Part shown: piece after piece, positions 25,078 through 37,425 of the stretch
Position numbering within the stretch: position 1 is the first letter of the stretch
Layout: each line of letters begins with the position of its first letter
Origin: Protonemura montana
Lineage: Eukaryota; Arthropoda; Insecta; Plecoptera; Nemouridae
Length of the DNA stretch: 64,000 nt
NCBI GenBank assembly: GCA_947568835.1
Contig: OX387604.1
Location: forward strand, 5,150,360 to 5,214,359
Reading direction: 5' to 3'
Notes under the pieces: generated by a model
What the model was told of the DNA's origin: nothing
Databases searched by the model: none
What the model saw: only the letters and a program-made list of their open reading frames with translations
Position numbers and translations under genes: made by a program

Positions 25078-25704
25078 TTTGCACGCAATGCCCAGTACGT
25101 GCCCCACGCGCCCGACTCGTGTCAACGGATAGACATACCTAGCTGGTTAGGTTATGCTCATTGTGAGGGGTCATTGGGTGGGGGGTGGATAACCATACGC
25201 ACTACACGGTAAAGCACAGCCAGCAGTCGTACACTTCAAATGCGTTCGATATCACATCCCTCCCTGTCAACAACAACATGATGTAGCGACCATGAGATCT
25301 ATGTTGAGACTAAAGCCGGTGGACCAGACAGCGAGTGACTGTGAGCTCCGAAATCGCCAGCCGGATTGTGTTGCAATTTTCAATTAGTCGATGAAATTCG
25401 TTCAAATCTATGATTTTAAACTTATGCAAAGGAACTTTTTTGACGCTGGGGATGAATATATACGTATGCATCTTTAAGTGCTCACGCAAAATTGCTTTTC
25501 ATTGGAACTTCTAAAGTCTTAATATCAATATTTCATAAAAAATAATAATAAAGAAAAGGTACGAAAGAAATCGATATCGCGAAAAAAGCAATTATTTGTT
25601 TCTCTCGTAGCGTATGTTTTGGGGGATATTTTTAAAATTGTTTATTTGTTTGGTGAGCGCTGTGCACCACTAGCCCGCCGGGACAGGGTTATGTACCGGA
25701 GGAC

Positions 25705-25758
25705 TGAGACTGGGACTGGGACTGCGACGGTTACGGGGACGGGGACGGGGAGGAGCAT
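25705..25758. repeat. hexameric ggga(c/t) repeat
   Basis: Repeated gggact/ggggac hexamers on the + strand. Confidence 0.7.
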
Positions 25759-25798
25759 ACAGCACGCGTACCGTCCAATTCTGTTCATTCTGCGCCAG

Positions 25799-25841
25799 CA
25801 TGGCCGCCACTCTAATGATTATCATCAGCCAATGACGATGA
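25799..25841. repeat. dispersed ~42-bp element, copy B
   Basis: CATGGCCGCC...CTAATGATTA...CCAATGACGATGA, matching 21969-22010; followed by a (gatgac)n run. Confidence 0.55.
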
Positions 25842-26126
25842 CGATGACGATGATGATGACGGTCCCCTGCTGTTTGTCCCCCGGACCCTGCCCCTGCCGT
25901 AAAGAGCATTTTCACCCGTCAAAACTAGCCCCTATGTGCCCGGTTTTGCAGGCTGTACCATGTGACTGTTTCGATTCGATGCTTTTGTCATACAGTTAAT
26001 ATTTCACATTTTTTCGAACTTATTGAATTGAATTAATTGTTATAAATTTAATTTACGATGAGTGTAGGAATTAGGCAATGAAAGTTTGGTGAGTGCCATA
26101 GGGGTGTCACTTAGACAACTGTTGTA

Positions 26127-26154
26127 CCGGTACCGGTACCGGTACCGGCACCAA
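26127..26154. repeat. (taccgg)4 self-complementary hexamer repeat
   Basis: TACCGG repeated four times; each overlapping 6-mer (GGTACC, ACCGGT) is palindromic, so the run can fold on itself. Confidence 0.85.
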
Positions 26155-27595
26155 CATCATCCCCTGTACCGGTACTAGACCCGGAACCTTCACTGACACC
26201 GAAACAAATTAGCTGGTATCATACACAATTGACAAGCTGTCAACAGGATTTACAGCCCATCAAATTCACAGAAAACAGATGTAATTTCTTTGAAATATGG
26301 ATATCCTTTTCGATACCATATTATTTGTCTCTTGGATTCCAATGTCATAATTAGACTTCTGTGTGATGCGTCTCTTTATGCAGAATGAATAATTGCATTA
26401 TCATACTATTCTGTCCAATTAAAAGTCAAGTTTTAATTCACTCGTGCCATCGCACGTGGTCCGTCGTGGAGTAACTAGCGTCAATCAAAATTGTTTTTGA
26501 CCAAAGTTTCAGAAGACACCTAAATTCTAACTTGCCAATGATTATTATTCAATGCTTCTAAATCGCTGCGCACATTCAACACTTGTAGTTTCGGTGCAAA
26601 TCTTCTTAGGTCATGGGTCCAGCCTTGAATGTGAAAGAAAAAAAAACTTATAAATATATTTAATTTTCTAGCTAGATCGTTAATGAAGATCGAGTAGGTT
26701 TACTGTTTTGTATATTACAGTGCATACTAAATCTTGCTCCATTCTGCGTATTTATTTTTCAGCAAAGACCTGCTGCTTATGAGAGGTTCTTGTTCTTATT
26801 TCCTGTGACTGTACTTTGTCTTGCCTCGTGACACGTAGAGCCATCTAGGAGTGGCGCGCGAAACAGCTTCTGAGGTTGGAATCTTACCGTGTTACGAACT
26901 ACCATCTAACCACCAAACCATCTCGCCACCGTACAAACTTACGATATTGTTGCCGTCTGGTAGGCACAATTTCATTTCTCTCGGAATTTTTGAAAAAAAG
27001 CAAATTAGTTCATTTTTCCGAACTCATTCTTGTATAAATGCACGAAAAACAGATCAAGAAGTCTCCAAAAAGAACACATCTTTGCCATTTTATGGTATTT
27101 TTCTTAAATGAAAGCCCTACGAATAAATAATAATTAAAAACGAATCGTTGACTAAACTAATCAGCAGCCTCAAACCACAGCTCAAGCCCGTTATATAATA
27201 TTCCACGCTACATTCTTATCTGACTGTACAACGAACGAGTCTTAAATTTTCTTTTTGCTCTTTGAATAAAAAGAACGGTTTATTTTTACGTTGAGGTAGG
27301 ATTGGGAGCATGTTATTTGGCTTTTGCGTCGGATTGGGATAGGTCAACAATATTCCCATTGCACTTGCACTCATAGACAACATACTATTTCGAGCTTGCG
27401 AATAAACCAGCGGGTTAATAACCTCAAAAAAATGCCTCCCTCTTTTTCTGTATCTCCCACTTCTTCCTCGATGCCCCTTCTACTGATGGACTAGATGCAG
27501 CAGATGCAGCATCCACCATAATTCTCCTCGGCATCTTGATATTGTTCATTCTTTTCTCCACAGACGAAACCTTCATTTGATCTTCGATCGCCATG

Positions 27596-27776
27596 CCTAG
27601 CCTTGCTCTGCCTTGCATTGCTTTGCCTTGCATTGCCTTGCCTTGCCTTGCATTGCCTTGCCATACCTTGCCATTCCTATCCTTGTCATTCCTTGCCTTG
27701 CCTTGACCTGTCTTTATCTGGCCAGGCTTTTATTACATTTTATTGCTTTACCTTCCCTTGCTTTGCCTTGCACTGC
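27596..27776. repeat. ccttg pentamer-based repeat
   Basis: CCTTGCCTTGCATTGCCTTG-type pentamers in degenerate tandem order. The CLALPCLAL-type ORFs over it are spurious. Confidence 0.85.
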
Positions 27777-30700
27777 GCAAGATTTTTATGAACTTTTTCA
27801 ATATAACCTGGCCATTTCTGAATGTAATTGGCTATTGCATGCTGCCATGCTGGATCCAGGAGGAGTCGACAGGGCCAGATGATAACTTTCAAGTCTCTGT
27901 GCTAGTTATTTTATGATCTAGCAACATCTCGCATCTTCTAGCATCATATAAAATCATGTAGCGTCATGACATCAAATTGCTGCATCAGAACTGACAGCGT
28001 ACCTTAAACTGTTGGTCGGTCCAAAGGTCTGCTCCTTTATTAAATGTTTTTCATGGTCAGGGAAACAAATATACATACCAAGAGAAATTCTGAAAAAGCG
28101 GAAAATATAAAGGATCGTGGATGTGCCCAGTTCTTCACTCGTATGTGCATTGTTACCTCCCTTTACGTACAGAGTGGATTAAAGGCCAACTCTCCCAGTT
28201 ACAGAGAGAAAATACAAGGTTTAATTTCTTCGGCAAATTGCATCGTTAAGTTTATCATAGAATGTACGGACAAAAATTTGCATAACCATGTTTCAATTTT
28301 ATGATTTATGCTTTAATTAAGTTTTCCACTTTCCTCGTATCATATCGTATCATATATGCATACATTTTTCTAGTGTGGTCATAAAAAAATCGCAAACTTT
28401 ATATATTTTTGACCAATGTCGTTTGCCAAAATTCATGTCATACCACAAAATACAATACTCTTGTGGACTGGACTGTCAAATTTGACAATGTTACTTATTA
28501 CTCGTCTCAATAACTTTGCAGATTTCGTTTCTATGACATCATCCTCAAATATTTAAGTTTCCGGGAATCTCAACAGATATTGCCATACTGAGGATGTGTG
28601 CTATGTGCGCTGAAATCACATGCAGAAATAATCTTACTGGGCCCGAGACTGACCGAAGATTTCCTAGTTCATGAAATGGGTAGTGCTGGGTGCGTACCGG
28701 CTGTTTTCTGTAGTAACACTTCTTATTATTTAAATTCACGATTATCGATGAGGCTGCAGCAAATTTATTATTAGAATGCATTTTATACGTAAACAACTTT
28801 CTTGAGTCAGACTTTTGCGTAGCAGGATCTCCAATAGCATGTAGAGTAGTTCATTTGGACATAAAATCCTCGATAAATAGGTCAGAGAAAAGTGTTAGAA
28901 ATGACGAAACAGGAAGGCTGCAGAAGAAGTAAAGGAAAGAGAAAGAGCGTAATTTTGATCAGTCGCCAAGCGAGCAGTATAATATGCGTGGTACTGCACT
29001 GAGTTAGTACCATTCCAATAACATATTCTCCATCAGATGTAGCCTGACTCATTCAGACTACAAATGTAGCCAATTGAAATGAAAATAGTTATATGAAACA
29101 TTGAAGTCACAAGTAAGTTGCAATTGTTGTAGTCGAAATTGCAGTTGAAATTATTTTAGTTGTAAAAATTGTACTGGAAATTTCAGTAACGGTTGTAGTT
29201 GAAACAGTCCCAATTGTAGTTTTAAATTCGCAATTTTTGTCTCAATTGCAGTGACAATAATTTTAGTTTCAATATAAGTTGTAGTTGTAGTCGTATTTGC
29301 AGTCTTGCTTCGCAATTTTAGCATCAATTGTAATGTCAATTGTAGTCGTACAATCGTAGTCACAATAATTGAAGTTAACATTAAATAATCCGATCTGGAA
29401 ACGGATGCACTTTGGTGCATCAGAGCTGCCGTTTTCAAGCTCAATTTTTTGATGCGAAAAATAACGCGAAACTTGCCGATATGTTTCGATATGTTTGCAA
29501 ATAACGTGGCCAAACCAATTTGGAGGTGCGAGCATTTTTGTGTGCTGCGATGGATGTGTTACCCCGGGGCCAGTTTGACAGCGTGTCGGAGGGAAGGGGG
29601 AGTCGGGGGTCCACTGCACACTTGTTTCTATTATGTCTCTGCATACCTATTATCTTTCTGTATCGAACAAAACGTTTTGCGAATGGACGATACTTTGTTG
29701 ACATTGGGACTTGTGGCAGCCATATTGGATGCATCTTCGGTTCGAATGCATTTCAGATAGTTTAGCCTTGCAGTTAGCTAAATGCAGTTTGCCAACCTAG
29801 TTGGAAAGCCTGCTTTGGCAAAATGGGAATGCTTTAGGAAATCGTTCTTTTACGTTTGTGCATATTACTTCGATGCGATAAGACATTATAAAAATGTTGA
29901 AACCCTTCGAATAAAAATAACGTCTCGAATTACGCCGAATATTTTTAATAGTGAGTCACGTGTGAAATTTTTGTTTAATCAGTGTCGGAAATAAGATGTT
30001 GGATCGGTCTTGTGACGCGCTACTCGTGCGATTAGTAGGTAGATTTATATATCACTTGAAAAGTAGTGACCAGTGCGGTGACCAGTGATCAGTGAAACCC
30101 CAGTTCCTTGACATTGGACTTTGTCGTTGTTGCTGTCACTGTCACTGCTAGTCAACCTGTATAAAATCTTCGTACCTTGCCGATACGGAACATGGGTCGC
30201 ATTATTTTTCTTACTGCAATGACGATAAGAACACCAATGACGTAAATCATGACCCAGTTATTATCGCGATTGAAACTGTGGAAAATTATCACCTCTATGG
30301 TATGCAGGTATGAGTGACGCACTAATATAAATATTAGGTCGAACTTAATTTCTAAACAATTTGTCTTTTTGAAATAACAATTGGACCCTTCTGTTGTCCA
30401 ACTTGATGACGATTGCCAAACGGTTCCCTTATTGTACTTAGTTTTCGTACATGGCTAACCAGCTCTCGTATCAAACCGATTTTCCAGTGACCCTTAGCGA
30501 TTTAGGTCTTTAGGTGCATAATCAATGTGCATTGTAAATTACAGCCTATCAATTAGTGAAATTAGTAGTGACAATTGCAGGACTTGAATTTTGATGTTTC
30601 CCAAAAATATGATGGTTCAAAATCATTTTGATTGTTGGCTTGATATGCTTTCGAGCTAGTGTTTGGCTGTAACATTGAATTGATATGCTTGAAATACTCA

Positions 30701-31681
30701 ACCACATCGTAGAGCCTAGTGTGATCATTCTATTCGTTATATCGTATCTTCACAAAATATCTTAAGGATTACGCCATATTCAAGAATAATTAAAAGATTT
30801 TCTCGAACATTTGATTCTTTCATTGCATGAGAGAATATCTATTAAGCAACCATTACCCGATTTTCTTTAATTAAATGTGTTTATTGTGACTGTTACGGAT
30901 TTACTAGCACGTTATATGCACGTAATAGCAGGAACGTAGTTGGTGCAGCAAGCTGCGTGCGATTTTCACGGGGGCAAGCAAGTATAGGCAGACGCGTCTG
31001 CAATATTTTAACAGTGGAAACGATTATTTATAATTGTTCTATTTTAAGATAGGTAATGTTTGCACTTATCTGTGATCTTTTAGGAAAGGGTCGAGGATAA
31101 TACTTTCCCAATCAGCCCTGCATGCATGTAGCCTGTCAAATACTACGCATACTTCCATTTTCTGCTCATTTATATGCGTCTAGTGGTTGCTAGTACCACT
31201 TCCAAATACTTCACGATTCAAATAAAACTATTGCAGTGTCACTGACAGAAATCAGGGCTGGTGTAATAAAGTGAAGCTATGATGCAATGTAATAAAAGCT
31301 TTGAATGAATGCTTTGCATTCTTGGATAGATTTTCCTTGTATTCTATATTTAAAACCACGTTTTTTTCGAAATCATTAATATGATATCAAGCATCATTTT
31401 CCGATGCATTTTTTATTTATGAAAATTCAATTAAAAATAGACGTATCCGTTGTAAATGAAATCAATTTGGATTGGGATTTTGAATTGATAGATAGTGCAA
31501 GACAGTATGGGGCACGTGGGGTACGCGGGCGTATCAGCGGAACTTCACGTCGTCACTGGATCTATCAGTCCCGCCAGGTCTAGCCGCTTTGAGAGACGCT
31601 TGCCGAGTGCTAGTAGTAGCACAGTTGCAAGACTCGTGCTGTCATCTGTAAGGAGGGGGTGCAAGCTAATGCTCGACTCGA

Positions 31682-31745
31682 CTGCCTGGCTGGCTGGGTG
31701 GCTGGCTGGCTGGCTGGCTGGCTGGCTGTCCTGCTGGCTGGTTAG
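31682..31745 (+). repeat. (CTGG)n microsatellite
   Basis: About 13 CTGG tetramers with a few interruptions. Confidence 0.9.
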
Positions 31746-32389
31746 TTGGGTGGAGGCCCATGTGTACCTTGGGCGATTCTAGAAAAGTTTGTTTGTTGTT
31801 GGGAATTGGATTGAAATTATTGTATTTGTTATTAATATTGCCCCGGTGGTAATTCGATCGTCATTGGCGCTATTTATTTACATACTCAATTTTAGAAAGA
31901 GTGAGAAATATAAATATGAGATTGAGTTTTGAAACAGAATTTAATGATGCCCTGTTGGTTTTAATAAGTTCACCATACCTGGCGTCGAGAAAGCAGCAGC
32001 CTGGCGGGTATCTTCATTCCTCAGGGAATTTAAATGTTATTTCGATCGCCACCTATAACGAGTAATCAAATCATGAACAGAAGACACAGAAAAAATCGCA
32101 GCCTTTTTAAGCGTAAGAAACGAACAGAAAATTCGGTTCGCGTTTCTGATTTCATTCTCGGTGTGACAAAAAAAAATCGGCGCTCTGGTCATCTTTCTCC
32201 CCTCATAGTTGCCCCTTATCCCCTCCACGTCGAAAATAGGGGATGTTCTAAAATAAAAATTGCAGCTAAGGTAGGGGTAAGGCGAGGGATTTTTCCCCTC
32301 TTCCTCTAAGGGATGCTAGGGGAAAGTCGGGGACGGGGCGGGGAGGTTTAAGAGGGTACGGGCTGTGGTAGTGGGGGTAGATGAGAAAA

Positions 32390-32796
32390 CGACGCCGGGT
32401 CTTATGAGCAGGCTTCGAGGCGTCGGGGCGCCGCGACGTCGCTCGTGCGCACAACCTCGTTCTTAGACTCGCTCCTGGGTAGGGGTAGTAGAAAGAAAAT
32501 TTTTACCTGGCGTCCAATATTTTTTGAAGGGGTAGTGGGGATACCCCTTCCTTCATATCACGATAAAAATGTATATAGCTCTTGCGCGCATCTGAGAAAA
32601 TGAGAAAAGGGATCTCTGAGATTTTCTAACCCTCTCATTGAAGCCTCTCTCTTACTCCTTCGTATTCTATCTTCTCCTTGTTCTTTGGAGGAGGAAGTAA
32701 GGGTAGACATATCTAACGTGGACGGCTTCAGTACGCGTTTCGCCCCCACACACGTAAGACGTCGCTTTTGGAGCGGGTGGCGCCGACTTGTACAGA

Positions 32797-32827
<31 letters not shown>

Positions 32828-33700
32828 GTGGTGTGCTTCGGTTCACTAAGAGGTGCTCAAGATATTTACACTATAAGTTTGGTAGGTGTCTAAGAAACAG
32901 TTCATTTCTCGTCTGGGTCTTGAAGGTGAAACACCTTACCAACCCCCTAGCAATTGTTTTCTGCACCGGTCTTCGTCATCGGGCACCGACCACCGGCACC
33001 TGTACCCACGATTTCGCAACCAACAAATATTGCCAAGAACATCGCATGGAAATTTTACACGTATGTTTCTGGGGTAACATCTACTTTAAGTGCGTTTTAT
33101 TGTTTAAATTATGCGACCGAAGATTGTGTGTGACATAATGTTCTTGAATTTTCGTCGCTAACTCTGGTTACGTCATGAGTTTATTTTCTCTTGTTTTTCG
33201 ATATTTAGTGAGCGTATTTCTTAATTAATGTGAAAAAGTGTCCTACACAATCTTAAAACGCCGAAGTTTTGTGAAACACATTTTTTCGTAATTTTAAGAG
33301 CCTAAAGTGAATTTCGCGAGTTTCACCTAATACAGATATTTATTTATTTTTTATAAAATCGGTCAATTTTCTTGACATGGTCGCGTAAGATAACCACTGT
33401 TACCGTCTGTGCTGTTGTGAGCTGCCGAGTGCTGTTTGGAGCTGACGAGTGCTGTTGTGAGTGCTGCTGTCGAATGCAATCGGCAGCCTACTAGGCAGTA
33501 GCCACATGGCGTCACTCGTGCTCGCAGTAGGAGTTGCCGTGAGTTGGAGGATGAGGACGCTTCATATGGGACGGGTCGGGAAGAGATGTGCACTCGCCAG
33601 TTGCTAGTCGGTGATTGAAGGATTCGATGGCCCGTGTCCTGTGCCTCGTGCCCCGTGCCTCGTGCCCTTTCTTTATCGTCGACTTTTGGGACAATAACTG
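32390..33700 (+). promoter_or_regulatory. candidate CpG-rich promoter region upstream of the first coding exon
   Basis: CpG-rich DNA here stands out from the AT-rich surroundings (for example 32400-32460, 32755-32830 and 33410-33670) and lies just upstream of the candidate leader and first coding exon. It contains a short GACGGC hexamer run at about 32799-32827 and stretches such as gtgaaaaagtgtc that resemble insect 5' UTRs. No specific TATA, initiator or DPE could be fixed. Confidence 0.3.
32799..32827 (+). repeat. (cgacgg)n hexamer repeat
   Basis: Four to five CGACGG copies within the candidate promoter region. Confidence 0.8.
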
Positions 33701-33897
33701 CTCGTAGTCACATAAATTTCGTAGGTTATAAGTGAAGTGGTGGTTAAAAATTTGACGGTAGATCGGATAGATTTACACTATCTGTAAAACTAAGCTTTTT
33801 CACGAAAACGAGTGTGAAAATCTACAAGAAATGCGATTGTTGTGAGTTTTCTTTTTCATTTACACTAAGTAGTAAAATTGTGTATTTTCTTTACAGA

Positions 33898-34830
33898 TCA
33901 CTGATGAACGTAGCCGGCCGCCGAAGGAAATGATGGTCTACCTACTCAAGGAAAACTCTGCTAGTTTCGTCGTTTGCCACTAGAGAGACGCATGTTCTGA
34001 GGCCGAACAGAACGACAGAACGAAACAGCTGCTTAGGGGAGCGCACAAAAAAACGAGCGGGCTATTTTGTCAGCTCCTGCGCTGCACTAGGCGATACTTT
34101 GTTTTACACCCCTCGGGGTCTCATTTGTCGAACCGTGTTCGCACGGCCAGAGATCGAGAACGCGAAGATAACGTGATTTCAAGTCTCTCAAACGTATCCG
34201 GGAAAATTTGAATCGGTCAACACTAAAAAGTGCGCGCGCGAACGAGTGAACTGTTTAGTCAAATTCGATGTGCGACCAAGAATTTGACGTACGAGTGACA
34301 TTTGCGAGATATTCACAAAACGAGTTCTCCAACTAAGTTACATCGCAGAGAACAGGATTTGTTTCTACGCATAGCACCGTTAATGTCATGAGAGAACGTT
34401 AATTGACACCAAGAATATCAGCTGTGACTGTTGACAAGGCAGCCTATAAAGCACACGGTATAACATATACACACACTCATAAAATTGACTTACCGAACGA
34501 CTGACCGACCGACCGACAGGCCGGCCGACGACAACACGCATAAAATACCGATGTGCAACGCATCTGTATACAACACACAATTCAATCAAATACTGAAAAT
34601 AGTCAGATTATTATAAACTGTTGATCTTCTTTCCTCAGGAAAGAGGTCTAAACAGTTTGAGAATTGATCACACTAATTTGTCCGCGTGGTTTCTCAACCA
34701 GGAGTTTCCGAACGTAGTTTCGGATTTTTCAAAGAGATATCGTGCCGAAACAATTGTCAAAATTACGGACATAAGTTATAACCCGATTTCGACACCCCTC
34801 GATCTCCGGGCTACTCCATTGCCCGATCCA
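33898..34830 (+). other. probable 5' leader (untranslated) region of the dati-like gene
   Basis: A good acceptor (tattttctttacag) ends near 33897. The following ~900 bases are richer in G+C and CpG than the flanks and lack long ORFs, as expected of an insect 5' leader. A short upstream ORF of 17 codons (MMVYLLKENSASFVVCH) lies at 33930-33983. A second acceptor-like site ends at 34638, so this may be either one exon continuous with the coding exon or a separate non-coding exon. No transcript data are available. Confidence 0.35.
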
Positions 34831-35106
34831 ATGTCTACTGAAGTAGGCCTACATCATCAACAAAGCCCCCAAAGATCTGTTTTCAAAATGAATCCAGATT
34901 TTTGGCACCAAGCGAGGGGACCACCTGCACTGCCCGCTCCACCAAATAATGGGCAGCAATCGACAACTCCTACCGGACAACAATCTTCAGGAGGTGGCGT
35001 GAGCTCCAGTCCTTCAACCCCCAACAACTCCGTGACTGGACAAACGCACGGGCCAAGTACACCGGACTCGAAGATGATGACGGACAAGCTGGTCAACGAC
35101 TTGCAG
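34831..35106 (+). CDS. dati: dati-like first coding exon (long N-terminus)
   Basis: The reading frame encodes 92 codons from the ATG at 34831, or 73 from the in-frame ATG at 34888. The second start reads MNPDFWHQARGPPALPAPP, sits in a caaaATG context that fits insect translation starts, and matches the beginning I recall for orthologues, so either start is possible. The rest is a low-complexity Pro/Gln/Ser/Thr/Gly stretch (NGQQSTTPTGQQSSGGG, then SSSPSTPNNS) ending in MMTDKLVNDLQ. It looks like a disordered regulatory or activation segment with no folded domain. The donor is CAG|gtaagc at 35107, phase 0. Without splicing the frame would run on to a stop at 35172, giving a tail I regard as intronic. 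The frame is also open upstream to a good acceptor (ttctttcctcag) ending at 34638, which may mark the exon's 5' boundary. Confidence 0.82.
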
Positions 35107-36289
35107 GTAAGCGTGCGAGGGCCCCCTCCCCTTTGTAACACAATGCAGACAAGAGCCTTGCCCACAACCTGAACTCACTGCCCTGCTCAATCACTCCGAG
35201 CAAATCCCTCACAAAGAATGTAAACCAGGCCCAGTGAGCTGTTGACCATTTGTTTTGTTCCTAAACTGACCAGGATCTCCCACTCTGTGGATTTTGCGTG
35301 TACAATTATTATTCGAGAATACGCTCATCCACTATTTGTTTATCAAATATATTGCAGCCCATTAGGCGACCAATTCTAGATTTGTAAAATAAGATACCCT
35401 AATTTGACGAGCCTTTGCCAATGTGCTCTCACAATTTATTATTTAAATACGTAATAGGTATTTCTTGCAATCCGAACGAGACGAGAATAAAAGTGGTCAG
35501 ATAAGCAATACCAGTTACCTAAGTCTGACCATTCATATTTAAACCATGCTCTGTGGCTGGCACAGGAAAATCCGTTTTCATGGTTTTTCTGACACCGCCT
35601 AATTTTATATCCCTTACATTTGAACACACAATAAGCACACACTTAGAATTCGCATGTATTTATGATTTTTTCCTTACAATTCCGATGACCGTTGTTTACG
35701 TTTGGTCAAAAAAAAAAAGCATTACTCTTTACTCTAAATTAAGCAACTCTTTACTGGAATGACAAGAATATAGCAAGTTGCTCTAGCAGGAGATCGGAGC
35801 AGCCGGTCATTTCTTTGAATCTTGGACTGCTCGAGCAACTGCGCAATGCAACAATAGTTAATGATTTCAATCGTTAGCGTCAATGAAATTAAATATGCGT
35901 GTAAAACTAACGGTTACCTTTACATGTATTATACAGCGTAGTGTGTAACTGAATTCAATTCTATGTGAACATGCAAATTTGCTTTGAAGACGAAGACAGT
36001 CTGAAGCAAAATGACATAGCATGTTCCTTTTTTTCGATGCTGATTATCCTACTTTCTTTTCTGCGTTTCGCAAATTTTTTCATGCAGTTTTTTCAATTGC
36101 CAACTACTAAGTAGTAGGTACAACCATATAGCAGCTAAGCCATTTTTTATTCCCATATCTATAACCCAAGATCGATCATGTATCGCTAAACAGATCTTTT
36201 AAATAAGCAAAATTCATTACTTGTTAGTACCGACAAAGCAAACAAGGCAGATTGCCAGGTATAGTACCTACTTATACGGCATGGTGTAG

Positions 36290-36490
36290 TTCGACCAATG
36301 GTTATGGAACCATGGTCGAAACTCGCGCGGGGGCGTCCAGTTATGCCGTACGTTGCCTATTTAGTTTGCCGGTCGTACGGCGCTCGCCTCCCGCTACCAT
36401 GCACGCTGCCCCATCGGACAATAGCAGCTGCTGACGGCTAGTCGATCATTGCGACCGGTACCACCTACCGGTACCACCGGCCGGTATCAC
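36290..36490. repeat. cluster of short inverted repeats in a CpG-rich intronic patch
   Basis: ttcgaccaatggtt pairs with aaccatggtcgaa (one base bulged) at about 36291-36321; gccgtacg pairs with cgtacggc at about 36343-36381; ACCGGTACC-type palindromes follow at about 36455-36485. Confidence 0.6.
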
Positions 36491-37361
36491 TTTAATAATG
36501 CGTCTATCTTAGATAGCACCAACAAGGTGCTTCTATGAAAGAGTCTGTTATCACTGCTACTTAAGACCATTCGGTCAAATCTTACAACTGATTCCTCTCA
36601 ATCAGAAGACAATGTCTTAAACGAAGCACAAATTTGGGCCCAATTCAAGCACTTGTGTTGGCTTTTAAAAATGTCTCTTATTTTGCTGTTGTGGTCACTG
36701 ATTTGATAATATAATACTATCTGGCAGTTCTGGCGATTTGTTGATGAGTTTTAAGTTTTTGATTCGGTTTCAAACCTCCGAATGAATTTGATTTTCTGTG
36801 TGCTCGTTCACAGTTCATGCGTCATGGCTTGTCAATGTCAAAACCGATATAATTCGGCTGATTTTTTAATAATCTGTTGATGCTGGTTTTTATTCACTTG
36901 AATCGAACTTGAATACAAAACTACTCGCAGTGAATCCAGCAATCTGATGCCTACGCACGTGTTTATAATATTAATTTAATACGCTTATTCATAATATCTT
37001 ACAACAATTATATGTTTGGAGTTTTCATGCGTATATCGATGAGATAATACCCATTAATACCTAATAAAAAAACGCAATTAAGCACTCTTAATCCAATGAG
37101 GGCCACCTAACAATTTCGCGTTGAAAAATATAAATCGATGTACACCTTTTGAAAAGCATCCGTGTTCTACGTGTCGGTACAAATAGTGTTACAGCACCCC
37201 ATGATAAGCAACCATGCGTTTGAATACACAATAGCATCAATAGCAGCATAACCATGCCTGCAGATGCATTTCGTTGCAGTCTAAGACTAGGTTGTACACA
37301 AATGCATCGACTCTATCCCTTATTTGAGACGAGACCTATCCGACGCGTGCGTCGCCTTTGT

Positions 37362-37425
37362 AGTGGGGGTGGGAATGGGGGTGGGGGTTGGAAGGGTGGG
37401 GGTTTGGGGGGGGGTGGGGGGGACT
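37362..37425 (+). repeat. G-rich run with G-quadruplex potential
   Basis: Many G4-G7 runs separated by one to three bases on the + strand, within the first long intron. Confidence 0.75.

Larger units (their letters stand above)
25860..32389. other. non-coding DNA
   Basis: Contains the taccgg, ccttg and CTGG repeats listed. A Thr/Ile/Leu-rich - strand ORF at 29151-29513 comes from degenerate gtagttgtagt-type repetition (about 29100-29370) and is not called as a gene. Confidence 0.55.

Noticed and set aside
29151-29513. 120-codon - strand Thr/Ile/Leu-rich ORF
   Set aside because: Arises from degenerate gtagttg-type repetition; no domain.
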